Below, one piece after another: positions 44,379-55,123 of a stretch of DNA of 64,000 nucleotides. The first letter of the stretch is position 1; every line of letters begins with the position of its first letter. The notes beneath the pieces are model-generated. The model worked only from the letters and a program-made list of their open reading frames with translations, had not been told where the DNA came from and did not search any database. The stretch is from Ochotona curzoniae. Its lineage: Eukaryota; Chordata; Mammalia; Lagomorpha; Ochotonidae. Made by a program: the position numbers and the translations under genes. The DNA is taken from the NCBI RefSeq assembly GCF_017591425.1, contig NW_024466421.1, positions 682,001-746,000 on the forward strand, given 5' to 3'.

Positions 44379-45065
44379 GTTCCCACAGCTCACACCCCCC
44401 GGGGGCAGCACGCCTCACCTGAGTCCTCAGGGGAGACACAATCGTGGCATGGAACATGCATCATGCAGAAAACTGCCAACAAAACTCGACAAGGATCTTG
44501 CATTTTAACAGTACAACAGAGCACAGACTTGGGGTAATGTCCGCGCCAGCCCCAGCCCCTTTGCCCACGATGACTCCGCTCCTGCCCCCAGGGGCTGATC
44601 AGAGAAAGAAGCTGTAGTCGGGATATAAAATGGGAGGACACATCGCTGCTGCAGCCGGTGGGACAGGATCCCCAGAGACCATGAGGTCATCGAGGTGGCT
44701 AGCTAAAGACCAGCTGAAGGGGCAGGCAGCAGGCCAGTGGCCACAGACCTGCATCCTGTCAGATTATGAGGCCCTGGGCCCAGCTTCCGGCTAATGACGT
44801 CTGAAGCGCCAGTGCTGTCTGGTAGCTGCATTCCTACCCCCCAGATGGACGTCCCACTCCCGGTCCCCACTGTGGACACTGACCAGGCCCCTCCACCAGC
44901 TCCTCGCCTCCCCGCTTGACCCTGGACAGGCCCACGCCATCACCAGCACTTGGAAAGTGAACACACACACACGGGGAGCGTTATTGTCATGCATGCTACC
45001 CCCGAAACCCAAAGAAACCAACCAGAGTAACCAAGAAGCTCACAGAGCAGAAACTGAACAGAAAA
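44379..45065. other. Unique DNA, no feature recognised
   Basis: GC-rich with A-rich interruptions at 44480-44520 and 44945-45075. No gene recognised. Confidence 0.35.
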
Positions 45066-45290
45066 CCAGGGGGCGGGGCCGGCGTGCAACGTGGCAGGCT
45101 GAGACAGGACTGGTGCCCCGTGTGAGTCCTGGCTTCTCCACTTCCGATCCAGCTTCCTGCTAAGACATCCTGAGAGGCAGCAAAGGCAGGCTCCAGGGCG
45201 TGGTCCTCACCCCCACACGGAGCCAGCTCGGCCCCGCCCTACCTGCCGTGGGCATCTGGAGGGCGAGCCTCCGTCAGTCAGCCTCATGTG
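45066..45290 (+). mobile_element. CSINE, diverged, plus strand
   Basis: Head ggggcggggccggcgtgcaa, then actggtgccccgtgtgagtc, ctggcttctccacttccgat, ccagcttcctgctaagacat and cctgagaggcagcaaaggca. The 3' half is scrambled and GC-rich. The 'gccggcgt' opening resembles the CSINE2-type head. Confidence 0.7.
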
Positions 45291-45535
45291 GCTTAAAGCT
45301 GCCAGGGAAGACCTGAGCTGTAAAGCTACTAGGAGAAAACCTGTAAGAACAACCCACAGCCAGGCTCTGGGCACAGCCCCCAAAGCGTGGGCGGCACAAG
45401 CAAAAACGGATGGATGAAATCGGACTCAGCCGAGGACACAACCAACAGCGCACCCTGGGACAACATACGCCTCACATACCACCAAGAGCTCAGGACCCAA
45501 AACACTTCACCAATCAAATAATGGACAGCAAGAGA
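45275..45535 (+). mobile_element. LINE-1 ORF2 relic, plus strand, left half of a split element
   Basis: aaagctactaggagaaaacc, gggcggcacaagcaaaaacg, gatggatgaaatcggactca, gccgaggacacaaccaacag, caaataatggacagcaagag follow L1 ORF2 order ('aaagcacaggcaacaaaagcaaaaatagac' in typical copies). The relic continues at 45935 after an inserted element. Confidence 0.75.
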
Positions 45536-45549
45536 AATGCCATTACTTT

Positions 45550-45920
45550 TATTTTTTATTTTTTTATTATTTTGTTTTATGAGACAGTTTAACAGGCACT
45601 GGGATTTCCCGTCCCCCTCCACACTGATTTCACCTCTAGTTTTACAATGCATGACTTTCACAAACATTCACAAGTTCATCGCGCTGCCAGCGAAGTGTCT
45701 CCCGACCATGTAGGCTGGGGGGGTCCCGCGTCCTGCACGGCCATTTCCCTGGAGTCCCCCTTGTTCTGCGCGCACAGACAGGTGCTGCTGCCTCCACCTC
45801 TGAACATACCAGCTCCCGCCACACTTCCACCACGCAGCCCTCCAAGGCGGAGCTAGTGTACGCAGTTCACAACTGGGACAAACACAGTAAGCTTTCATTA
45901 ACATGAAGTTAACAAACATG
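45550..45920 (-). mobile_element. L1 3'-end-like retroposon, minus strand, nested in an older L1
   Basis: Read on the minus strand the segment ends 'ggcctgttaaactgtctcat', aaaacaaaataataaaaaaa, taaaaaataaaagt, i.e. a 3' untranslated region with A-rich tail resembling lagomorph L1 3' ends. The flanking words aatgccattactttt (45536-45550) and aatgccacttcttt (45921-45934) look like a 13-14 bp target-site duplication with one indel and a substitution. The host L1 resumes directly after it. Confidence 0.7.
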
Positions 45921-45934
45921 AATGCCACTTCTTT

Positions 45935-46240
45935 CAAAGGGCAAAAGATCTGAACAGGCACTTCTCAAGAACGGCCCACAGGTGTCCCACAAAGGCATTT
46001 ACCACTGATGGCAGCAAATTAAAGCCAGGCTGGTGAGGATGCAGAGGGCAGGGAGCCCCGCATGCCACCGGGGGGTCAGCATGCCGGAAGCTGCAACTAC
46101 CCTGAGACCAGGCACCCTGCTCCTGGTGCAGAGCCAAGGCATGTGACCTCGGCGTGCCCAAGAGGTGGCTGCGCCAGTCACAGTCACCACACATGGAGTC
46201 CACCCATGAACGCATACGGAACCCATGCCTGTGCACTCCA
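45935..46240 (+). mobile_element. LINE-1 ORF2 relic, plus strand, right half of the split element
   Basis: caaagggcaaaagatctgaa, caggcacttctcaagaacgg, cccacaggtgtcccacaaag, gcagcaaattaaagccaggc, tggtgaggatgcagagggca match the L1 phrases 'gggcaaaagatctgaatagacatttctcaaaa' and 'aggctggcgaggatgtggag'. It is GC-enriched and decays after about 46150. Confidence 0.75.
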
Positions 46241-47330
46241 TGAAAGACCACCCAGCTTGTAAGAGCAGGAAGACCCCCCTCAGCCAGCAAGCCAGCACAC
46301 CTGCATGGCCCCATGGTGGGCCCCATGGTGGGCCACCAAAGCCATGCGCACAGAGACAACCCTGCCGGACCTCACCACACAGCCACCCAGAAGCACAGCT
46401 CTGGCAAAGGTGGGGATGGTGCTGGGAAAGGTGCAGGGACACACAGGGGGAGCTGACAGGAAGGGCGGCGCCAGCGAGCACTGCACCAACGCCGCCACAG
46501 CACCACCTGGGACCTGCACACCCTCGTGCCAAGAGGAGGTTCCAGCGAGGCTACACGCGCTACTGAACTTCATGCCATCAGCCTAAAACTCATACCCGTA
46601 CATGAGTGTACACATTCCCAAAACAGCTCACTACGCAAAGTAAATACACGGAATGTACACCAAACAATCTTGACAATAAAATCTATTTCCACAGAACACA
46701 AAATGAAAGCTAAGCCCATGGAAACACAGACGCCATTCTTGATAAGCAAGCCGGAAGCGGAGGATGCCACTCGCCCTGAGCTCATGTACAGACCGAGTGG
46801 CCACGAGGGCTTTGTGTGCGTGTGTGAGCTGGATGTGCCCACAGCTCTACCGTGTTCTAGCTGTGGACGAGTGCTCATCTGCAGGCTCACTCTGCAAACG
46901 CACACGATGGCCGGGGCCAAGCCACGAGCCAGCTCCCTGGCGGTCCCCCACAGGGGTGGCAGCGAGCCGCCAAGTGGAACCACGGTCACCACCTGGCCGT
47001 GTCAGCAGTGACAGGAAGCTAGTCAAGAGGCAGAGCCAGGGATCAGACCCCCATCCTCACCCTGACTACAAGGCTAAATACTCACTCCTTCCTTGCGGGG
47101 GGACTGGACACAGAGCAAGCAACTTCAGAGCTTACATGGAAAAATAAATAATCTAGGATAGGCTCCATTTTTAAAAAGAAGGCACGATTTATTTGATCAC
47201 AGTACTCACCAATGAGAGTTAAAACAGGAGCTGGGTGACGTTAGGCTGCGTCATGGCACTACCCAGCACGCAAGGGAACCGGGTCTGGGAGCAGAGTCTG
47301 TAGGGGATGTGTGGGCCCTCCCCTGTGATC
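46241..47330. other. Unique DNA with an A-rich central part
   Basis: The segment 46570-46760 is AT-rich (aaacaatcttgacaataaaa, tctatttccacagaacacaa) and could be a decayed L1 or a conserved non-coding piece. No gene recognised. At 47155-47200 is ttaaaaagaaggcacgattt, A-rich, which may be a worn SINE tail. Confidence 0.35.
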
Positions 47331-49432
47331 TGCTATTTCAGCTGGTTTGCTTGGAGCTGGGGTTACAGACAGGCATGACCATGGAACCACCCCCACCCCT
47401 CACGACACTCATGGGTACTGGGGTTGGGTACAGGCTGGGTTGGTCCAGGCTGCAGTACCCATAGGTGCATCCAAAAATATGGTGTAGGGTGGGCTGGGCC
47501 ATCACTCTTACGCATGCAGGGCACAAGGGGTAGCCTATGAGCAGTAAGGGCCTAGCACCACTGGCATGGGTAAGCTATGGGTCTGGGAGTGGGTGGTGAA
47601 GGAACTAGGGCAACTCCCCTGACAGGCAAGTGCAGGAGCTAAGCTAGAAAGTGGGACATGCCTGGCCAGGCTATCACCTGTGCTGATTTGCATGTGCCAT
47701 GGATGGGAGCAAACTGAACACGGCCAGGCTGTAGCACTCGCTGGGTCAGGCCAGGATGCAGCGTCCAATGGCAAAGGTCAAGATAGGATGGGCTATGCAG
47801 AGCTGGGTCAGAGCAACCACTGGCATGCACAAGGTCCGGGGCTGGGAACAGGCCTGGTTGGGGAGCTAAGGAGACACCCTAGCTAGGTTGTGGTTTCCAC
47901 TGGTGAGTGCAAGATCCAGAATGGGGGTGGTAGTCTGGCCTGGACATGGCTGTACTATCGCTCAGCATGGGTGTGGACTGGGTCTGGGGTACACCAGACT
48001 GGGCTAGACTCCAGCACCCACTGATGCTCATGAGAGCCAGAGTGGGAATATAATGGGCTAGGCTAGGTTTTGGAACCTACTGGGCCATAGGAGAGCTGCA
48101 CCAGGCCACACTAGGACTGACTGGGCTGTAACACCCAACAGTAAGAACTGGGTTGAGTATGCACCTATTGGGCAAGGCTAGTGGTGCTGCCAGGACAGGA
48201 GGTGGACCAAGCCCAGGTCAAGGGCTCACCAGTGTGCACGAGATCTGCCACTGGGCGGAGATGCAATAGATAGTTTGGGGAACTCCTTTGCCAGGGTGCA
48301 GTCCCTGCAGGTAAGCGCAAGAACCAAAGCAAGAAGCAGCCCAGAGCAGACTAGGCTGCAGTACCTGACAGCATAGGTGTGACTCAGGCAGGGGGTGGGC
48401 CAGGTTAAGCCAGCCCACAACACCTACACACAGATCTGAGAACCAGGATGGGGTTCAGGACAGATTGGGTCTGGCCATATCACTAGCCGGTACACATTAG
48501 GGCCGAGACTCGGGGTTGACTGTGCCAGGTTGGGTTGCAGCTCTAGCCAGCGTGAGCCGGAACAGGAACAGACTAGGCCAATCCAGGCTACAACACCTGC
48601 CAGCAAATGCCGAGGTGAGAGAGGCCACACCAGACTGGGCCACAGCACCCACCAGCACACTCGAGACCAGGGCTGGGGGCTAGCCTGGTAGGGGAGTAGT
48701 GGGGACTCCACTGCTGGGCCACTGCTCATGCTGGTGATCATGAGACCAGGGGCTGAAGGTAGACCAGGCCCCGCAGGGCCACAACACCTGTTGGCCTACA
48801 TGTGAACTGGGTTAGGGAGCCAGCCAGTCTGGGTAACCGATTGTATCCACTTGCACAGGCATGAGCCAGAATAAAGGCAGGTGGGCTGGGCTTTGCCACA
48901 GCACCGGCTGGCAAGTGCTGGGACTGGGGGCAAGCCCTGTCAAGCTAGACTATAGAACCACCTGGAGAGTGCGAGATCTGGGGCAGGGAGTGGGTTCAGT
49001 GGGGAGGCTGCAGGCTCTTCTCTGATGGGCTGCAACTCCCACTGCTGAGTATGAGAATCAGGACTGGGGGCAGGCCTGAATGTACAGGCAGTGGCACGCG
49101 CTGGCAGGAATGCGGGCTGGAGGTGGAATCAGTTGGGCTGAGTTAGGCTTCAGTGCCCAGTGATATACACAAGATCTCATCGGGATGTGGAGCAGACCAG
49201 GCCAGTCTGCTGCACATGCTGGCAGGCACAGGAACTAGAGCTGGGGGTCCAGTCAGTGGGGGTTACGGGGGTCCCTCTGACTGGGCTACAGTTGCCCCAG
49301 GTGTACATGAGGGTCAAATGTACGTTGGGCAGGGCTGGGTTGAGCCACAGCACCCATTGGCTTGCTGAGGATGGAGGGCAGAACAAATCAATCAGCTGCC
49401 CCAGTGAAACTTGACAGCAAATCGCTGAGCCC
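47331..49432. repeat. Highly diverged satellite-like tandem array (~60-85 bp unit)
   Basis: About 2.1 kb are made of imperfect units with the anchor gggccacagcacccacyggca, followed by a variable 'tgcacgagatcngggctggg', a linker like ggcaggcctggt, and sometimes ggggagtaaggggactcc. Anchors occur at about 47449, 47549, 47809, 48006, 48352, 48634, 48776, 48893, 49027, 49106 and 49346, and the unit length varies from roughly 60 to 85 bp (about 30 units). Copies are 25-40% diverged, unlike every other array in the window. It has almost no CpG and no long open frames. No named family comes to mind. Confidence 0.8.
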
Positions 49433-49681
49433 AAGGAGACTCAGAAAAGCAGTCGAGGGATGGCCCAAAGCCTTGGGACCCTGCACCCATGAAGGAGACC
49501 CAGAAGAAGCTCCTGGCTCCTGTCTTCAGATCAGCTCAGTTCCGACTGTTGAGGCCACTTGGGGAGTGAACCATTGGATGCGAGATCTTCCTCTCTGTCT
49601 CTCCTCCTCTCTGTCTCTCCTCCTCTCTGTATATCTGCCTTTCCAATAAAAATGAATATTTTTTTAAAAAGAAGACACGAG
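49433..49681 (+). mobile_element. CSINE, 5'-truncated, plus strand, with likely target-site duplication
   Basis: The body starts at agcagtcgagggatggccca, then agccttgggaccctgcaccc, gagacccagaagaagctcct, ggctcctgtcttcagatcag, ttgaggccacttggggagtg, aaccattggatgcgagatct and a duplicated tail tctctgtctctcctcctctc, ending tttccaataaaaatgaatat. Candidate duplication: aaggagactcag (49433-49444) and agaagacacgag (49670-49681). It abuts the satellite tract and gives the most pika-like tail in this window. Confidence 0.93.
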
Positions 49682-52160
49682 TTATTTGCTTTAAAGCATA
49701 GTATAAATATTTAATAATTAAAACTTCAGCTGTCGTGCAAGAGTGGACAGTGGGACAGTTTGCAAGAAAGAGGCCTAAGCTGGAGAATGAATCACTGGAG
49801 CATGGGGACAAGGCAACGAGTTTGTCATCTGGAAAACCTTGGCAGCTGAGTCCATCCCACTCCAGCCTGTGGGCCACAGGCTACAAATTACAGCAAAACC
49901 TCAAGACAGCGCAGGACTCCTAAACTTCCAGAAGCCCATTCCCTGCTTACAGTTTAAGGCCACAACCTCGAAACTGATAAATTCCCCCAAACTGCCACAT
50001 GGGCACGGTGAAGTCAGCAGGTACCTGCAACAGTGCAGGGGAAAGCCTGAATTCAAACCACACTCTAGGGTTGCCCTCGGGGCTCCCCAGTGAGCATAGC
50101 AGCACCCCAGGGTCAGTGGGAATGCCAGAATATGCCGCCTACCTCACCCGCGACCACACAGAGGCACAGCTGCCACCCAGGGCCAGCGAGGCTGGGGCAC
50201 AGGTGTTCCCAAAACTTCAACCTAGCTTGCCCCTCTGACGGGTGACACCGAATGACAAGGCAGCAGCTCGGACCTGGGTACCCACCTGAACGATAAAGCC
50301 ATGCTGAACAGCCTCACACAGGGAGCTGCTCTGTGACCAGAGAAGATGGGCACCTAGCTTTCCACCCAGAGAGGGCACACTCACGTTACAGGCCAACCTG
50401 CCATGGTTACCAAGCAGGGAGTGCATGGCACTGACCAGCAGCAGCCTCATGCCGCTTGTCCCATGGACACTTCACTGGCAGTGGGGCGGGGCTAAAGCAA
50501 CAGGAAAGCGGAGACCGGTGTGGCACCTGCCTGGGATGCCAGAGGCAGTCCCCCACCCCAGTTCATGCAGGACACAGGGACTGGGCCAATGGGGACCAGA
50601 TGTTTAATCCTACCATGCCCTTGCTTGCATGTGTTTATTTTTGAACTACAGAAGCTATTTAAATACTAAAATCAGAACAGCCCAAGCTATTCCAAGACCA
50701 AAACTGAGGACGGCAGACACTGACTGCAGGCACACACACCGGGAGCACAGCCCCAGCATTAGGTGTGGCCACAGGTGCCTGGGGTGGAGGACACTGGGGG
50801 ATGGGCTCAGCAGGTCTCCGGGGGCTGAGCTGCGTGGTGCGGAGTGCAGTGGGTGAGGGGCCACACGCACACGCGGAGAGCACAGCCCCAGCATCAGGTG
50901 CAGCCGTAGGTGCCCGGGCTGGAGGACACCCTTCCTCCTCACCCCAGCAGGCTCATTAGCACCCTCACAGCTGCGCTGACTGGGGGTGCGGGGAGCCCGG
51001 CTGCTCATTAGCACCACCACTCAAAGCCCAGGAAGGAGGCTGCTGTGGGCAAGGCTGGATCCAGGCCCAGGCTTTAGAAATCTGTCCCCTTCCAAACACT
51101 CGGGCACAAGGGCCGGGCACAAGGATCCGGGGCAGGGGGTTGGGTGCACCCACCCCGTTCATGCCAGCTCAGCCTGGCGCAGGTCCCTGTGGTTCTCACC
51201 AACCATGACTCCCTGGCCACAGCCCTACCACCCCATCCTCCCTGGAACGTCCACCAGACAGGCCTTTCCGACCTCAGTGTGTCTTCCTCCTGCCCCCAGG
51301 CTGCACCCGAGGGGCTCAGCAGACACAAGGACTGACATCCAGCCATGGATATGGCCCTGGAGCCCCAGAGATGCTCTGACTCAGGGGCCAGACACCCCTC
51401 AGGCCCAGACAGTAGCCAGCACAACCACAGCCATACTTTTCCCACTCCACCCTGGCATCCTGCCTTGCAGGGGAACCAGGGTCCCAGACCCCTGGCCCAG
51501 CCAGAATCCAGACTTCACATCGGCTTCTTCCAAGCCCTTGGCATGGGGCCCCTCCTTCACCATGTCCTCTGGAAACACAGGTGAGGCCAAGAGGAGGCCT
51601 TCAGGCACACGGCCAAGAGTAACCTCCCACGCGGGACTCAGCAGCCCTGACCTGCAACGGAGGAAGATCCCAGCAGCTCCCTGCAGGTACCAGGGACCAG
51701 TGGACACTGGTGGCTTTTGCAGGCAGGGATGGCAGCCAGGCCCACTGGGACCCAGCTGACAGTAGCCCGCAGCCCAGTGAACTAGGCAGAGCAGGCTGTG
51801 CAGGGCAAGGCAGAGGACAGGCAGCCCCAAAAGGGAGGAGGCGCACGCAGCTGCACTTGGTCCCAAGGAGAGGACAGCACTGCCCCTCAACCACCCACGT
51901 CCCCTTTGAGAGCTTCAGGACTCCTCCCCGGGCCCCTCTGACTACAGTCGCAAACGCCTGAGCTTCTAGGTCTCTGAGACGAACATGAGGCTGGGATGAG
52001 CCCGGGCCAGGCTAGGGCTGGGTGCAGGAAAGCCCCCCGCAGCTGGCACGCTGCGCTGCAAGGTCGTGTGCACCCCAGGACACCACAGCAGGTCCTGGCC
52101 CTTCTCTCTGGGGAAATAAGAGCCTGCCAACCAGACAGCCTGTATCGATCTGGAAGAAGA
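49682..52160. other. Unique DNA left of the poly(A) palindrome, no exon recognised
   Basis: No repeat recognised. AT-richer parts lie at 49682-49745 and 50610-50700 (tgtgtttatttttgaactac, aagctatttaaatactaaaa). Two CpG-containing copies of cacacgcggagagcacagcc/cacaccgggagcacagcc at 50737-50900 form a loose duplication about 140 bp apart. Open frames up to 257 codons are unsupported. Confidence 0.4.
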
Positions 52161-52178
52161 AAACAATAAAGCTTTATT
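52161..52178. terminator. Palindromic poly(A) signal, usable on both strands
   Basis: The string caataaagctttattg reads AATAAA on both strands. On the minus strand it is followed by ttttcttcttccag and ctgtctggttgg, a U-rich then GU-rich stretch as expected of a cleavage site. On the + strand the following sequence is GC-rich with only a weak GU element. A minus-strand transcript ending here fits the CpG-island promoter 2.3 kb away. The palindrome could also serve convergent transcripts. Confidence 0.45.
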
Positions 52179-53228
52179 GGGCTGGAGCACTGGGCCTGGG
52201 GCTCACAGGGGACAGTGTGACTGGCTCCGCCCAGCCACTGAGCAGCCACTGCGCCCTACCAGCCCACCCACCCAGGGTCCTCGGCGCTGCTGCCGCCATG
52301 ACAGACCCAGCCACACAGCCCTGAGCTCAGGCCGTGGGGAAGGGCTGCCCCACACAGCCACAACTCCAGTCCTCGTCCACGGACCCCAGCCTGGCTCCAG
52401 GTCTCGCTTGGCCTGCCAAGGCTGTCACAGGTAGCTGCCCAGGGTGTCCACTGTGTGCCTTCCCGCTGACCCCTCTTTTCTCCAGCCACGCTCACCTGGG
52501 TTTCAGGACTCAGATCTGGCCTCAGCAGCCACTTCCCCGACATGTGCGTGGGCCTGGACGTTCCCACTCACACACACTCGCTTCTCTTCCACAGCCTGCT
52601 GGCAGGGTCCCCCAGCGAGGGGGAGAGCCTGCTGGGCAGCTGCCTCCCACAGGCCCTGCCCTGAGCCCCATGCCACTCCTGGCCTGCAACGACCCTCGTA
52701 GAAGATGTTACATCCCGGGCAGGAGCCACACTGCAGATATGGCTGAGGCCTGCCCAGGACTCTGTTCAGACGGGTGCTGCAGAACCCCCTGCCTGCCCGC
52801 TGCCCCAGTCCCAGCAGGACCCCCCAGGCCTGGGGTGACCCAACAGAGTCAGGACTCTACCCAGGGTGGTCCATACAGCCAGCACCATGACCCCCGATGC
52901 CGTCACAAACCCAGTAAGGCTTGGCCGACAGATGAGTACCATGGCCGGGATCAGGCTGGACAGAATGGTACCCAGACGGTACCCAGGGCGTCCTGCACGC
53001 AGGCCACTCCAGGACAGAACACCCAACTCAGCTCCCTGGGCAAGAGCATCATGTTTTCAGGAGGTCACCAGGCACCTGGCTGGCCCACATTGGTGGGGCC
53101 CAGTTCTGCACCAGGGGACTCCACCAGGCTACCTCTTGCACAGAAGGTTCCAGAAGCCCCACAGTGCATCACTAAGGAAGTACAGGGTCTCAGAAGAGTG
53201 CCAGTCCAGGGGCTGTGATGCATAGCAG
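52179..53228. other. Candidate transcribed region between poly(A) signal and SINE, frame unresolved
   Basis: If a minus-strand gene runs from the 54.4-kb island to 52.17 kb, its last exon would lie here. Frames are open on both strands (+ 294 codons at 52334-53218; - 86 codons at 52766-53026 with hydrophobic runs LSSLIPAMVLI and GVMVLAVW). I recognise neither. The minus frame resembles a short membrane segment pair but could be chance. Confidence 0.3.
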
Positions 53229-53482
53229 AGCTCTGGCTCTGGCCCAGTGTCCTTGCTGCTACCGCACCGGGCCAGCAGCAGAGGTTGGCCCAGGGGCCTG
53301 GACAGGCCTGGACAGCATGCCCAGCGCCAGGCTCCTGCCTTCAGCCTGCCCAGGCCTGACGGCGGCAGCCATTTGGAAAAAGAAGTGGCAGATGGAAGAG
53401 CTCTCTCTCTGCCTTTCTCTCCGTCATTTTGCCTTTCAAAAAAAATAAGAAATCTTTCTTTTTCAAAAAAGGAAGAGACCTG
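53229..53482 (+). mobile_element. CSINE, diverged, plus strand
   Basis: ctaccgcaccgggccagcag (head remnant), gcgccaggctcctgccttca, ggcggcagccatttggaaaa, agaagtggcagatggaagag, ctctctctctgcctttctct, ccgtcattttgcctttcaaa and A-rich tail to 53482. Orientation is opposite to the putative minus-strand transcript, as common in introns. Confidence 0.88.
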
Positions 53483-54262
53483 CCACAATTACAGACTTCC
53501 TGAAAACGCCGAGTGCCCGCCCATGTGCTCTCAGGAGCAGAGAGGAGTTCCGGGGGTCCTGGGAGGTCGTGCGTGGCAGCAGGCAATCACCAGCTTTGGG
53601 GTGTGCTCCAGTCCCAGCAGGACAAGATGAAGAGGCACCCGTCCCTGTCCCACCTTCGGTGGCAGCGCCTGGCACCACTACGCGATGAATCCCAGCTGGC
53701 CTGACCCACACAGGTCCCAGCCCACGTGAGCCAACAGTACCAGGGGAAGCAGTCCAGAGCCCCGACATGCCCACGCGTACCCCACCCCGGGCTTTGCAAG
53801 GCTCCAACCACCTCGGGGACCAGAAGGCAGGTCCGCCTGCAGCGTGGGTGGGGGGCAGCCTGTCAGAGCTGGCGACTCTCTCCTCCTTGGAGCCAGTGGT
53901 ACCTCCATGTAGCACCCCAGTCTGACACCATGCAAGGACCCAGGCCTGGACTCCCAGGGTCTGGGGTGCGGGAGGGACAGGACACACCAGAGAAGGCACA
54001 GGGAGGGGCACAAGTGGCAGGCCAGCTGGGCTCCAGCCGGGCAGGTGGACAAGGGCGAAAGGCGTACGGCCATGGCCCGGGAGGGGATGGACAGGCCAAG
54101 GAGCGTCATCAGCTTTGCCCACGAAACGCCCTGCTCCCTGAGCTGTCCAGCAAGGTCTGTCCCAGGCACAGGAGTCACCGAGCGCCACACAGGTGGCCAC
54201 AGCGCCTGGGGGCCAGGGCCCTTTGCCTTCAGTGGCCGGAGCAGCAGCAGCAGGCGCGGGAC

Positions 54263-54460
54263 AGGTGAGTCTGCACCCCACCACTCACCCATCGAGGGCC
54301 TCGGGCAGGAGCACCCGGCGGGGTGCTGGCCAAGGGTCCGGCTCTCTGAGGAGCCACGCGCAGGGTCACGCGTCTCACCCCCGTGCACCCCAACAGGCGG
54401 GCGTGCGGGACCTCCCGAGCCCGCCCCCCGCCGGGGACCCCGGAGCCTCCTCACCTAGCT
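54263..54460 (-). other. Splice-site-like strings next to the CpG island
   Basis: On the minus strand a first-exon-like segment would end at 54455 (GAGCTAG|GTGAGG). It is followed by an acceptor-like gtggctcctcag|AGAGCC at 54345 and a donor-like CTCGATGG|GTGAGT at 54289, making a 57-bp exon that contains one ATG. On the + strand ggacag|gtgagt at 54264 is an equally good donor. These conflict, so the transcribed strand cannot be decided from the sequence. No protein could be assembled from them. Confidence 0.25.
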
Positions 54461-55080
54461 CGGCGGCGCGGGGCGCACTGGGGCGCTCCCTGTCGGAGGG
54501 GCGGGGCCCGCGCGGCGGCCACGCCCCCGCAGCGAGCGCCCCGCCCACCCAGGTCCCCGGCCAATGGCGCCACCCGGCCTCGCGGACTACACTTCCCGGC
54601 CTGCCCCGCACAGCCGGAAGCGCGCGGCCGGCGCAGCCACAGGCGACCAGGACGGGGCGGTGGGCGTGGGTCCTGCAGCAGGCCGGCCCTCGCGGGCGCT
54701 CGGCCAGGACAGGGCGGCTCGGAAGCCTTGGCGCCTTAACCCGAGGTGGCCGCGCCGTCCCGCAGCCCGCTCCAGCCGCTCCAAGTCGTAGCATGGGCGG
54801 CTGGCTGTGCGCTGAGCCAGTCCCCACCTGCCAGGGCGCACAGGGGCGTCGCGGCTTGGATCTCCGGGTGGCCTGGGCGCCCCTCGCCTCCCCCAGACCC
54901 CGCGCTCCGAGGTCCTTACGGCCCGGGCTGTGGCTCCGCATCCGCGCCGGTGTTTGCCGTGCGTGGCGTCCTGCCGTTTACAGGGCTGCAAGTAGGACCT
55001 GGAGCACGTAGGTGTGTCCGCGCGCGGGGGAGCGCAGGCAGCATTGCGCATGGAAACGAGCCCCCGGATTTCAGAGAGGA
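54400..55080. promoter_or_regulatory. CpG island promoter, probably bidirectional
   Basis: CpG dinucleotides are dense from about 54400 to 55060, in contrast to the surroundings. At its core lie a CCAAT box (ggccaatggc, about 54560), the motif ACTACACTTCCCGG (about 54587-54600; close to the ZNF143/SBS word ACTACAATTCCC with an ETS core), a second ETS-type CCGGAAG (about 54613), and several GC boxes (ggggcggggcc, cgccccgcccac). No TATA box is seen. Such a set is typical of housekeeping, often divergent, promoters, with initiation expected at about 54480-54640. The genes served are not identifiable. Confidence 0.8.
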
Positions 55081-55123
55081 CCGGCCTCTGTACCTGCCAG
55101 TAAACACCACCCCCAGTTACGGG

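Noticed and set aside
46241..46800. AT-rich patch as a mitochondrial insertion or conserved element
   Set aside because: No recognisable mitochondrial gene order or tRNA; L1 decay explains the composition equally well.
52766..53026. Minus-strand frame with two hydrophobic runs, perhaps a small membrane protein
   Set aside because: Only 86 codons, not recognisable, and located where a 3' UTR would be expected; mentioned but not annotated as a CDS.
54193..55011. 272-codon plus-strand frame covering the CpG island
   Set aside because: CpG islands seldom contain stops, so long frames arise by composition; no recognised protein.
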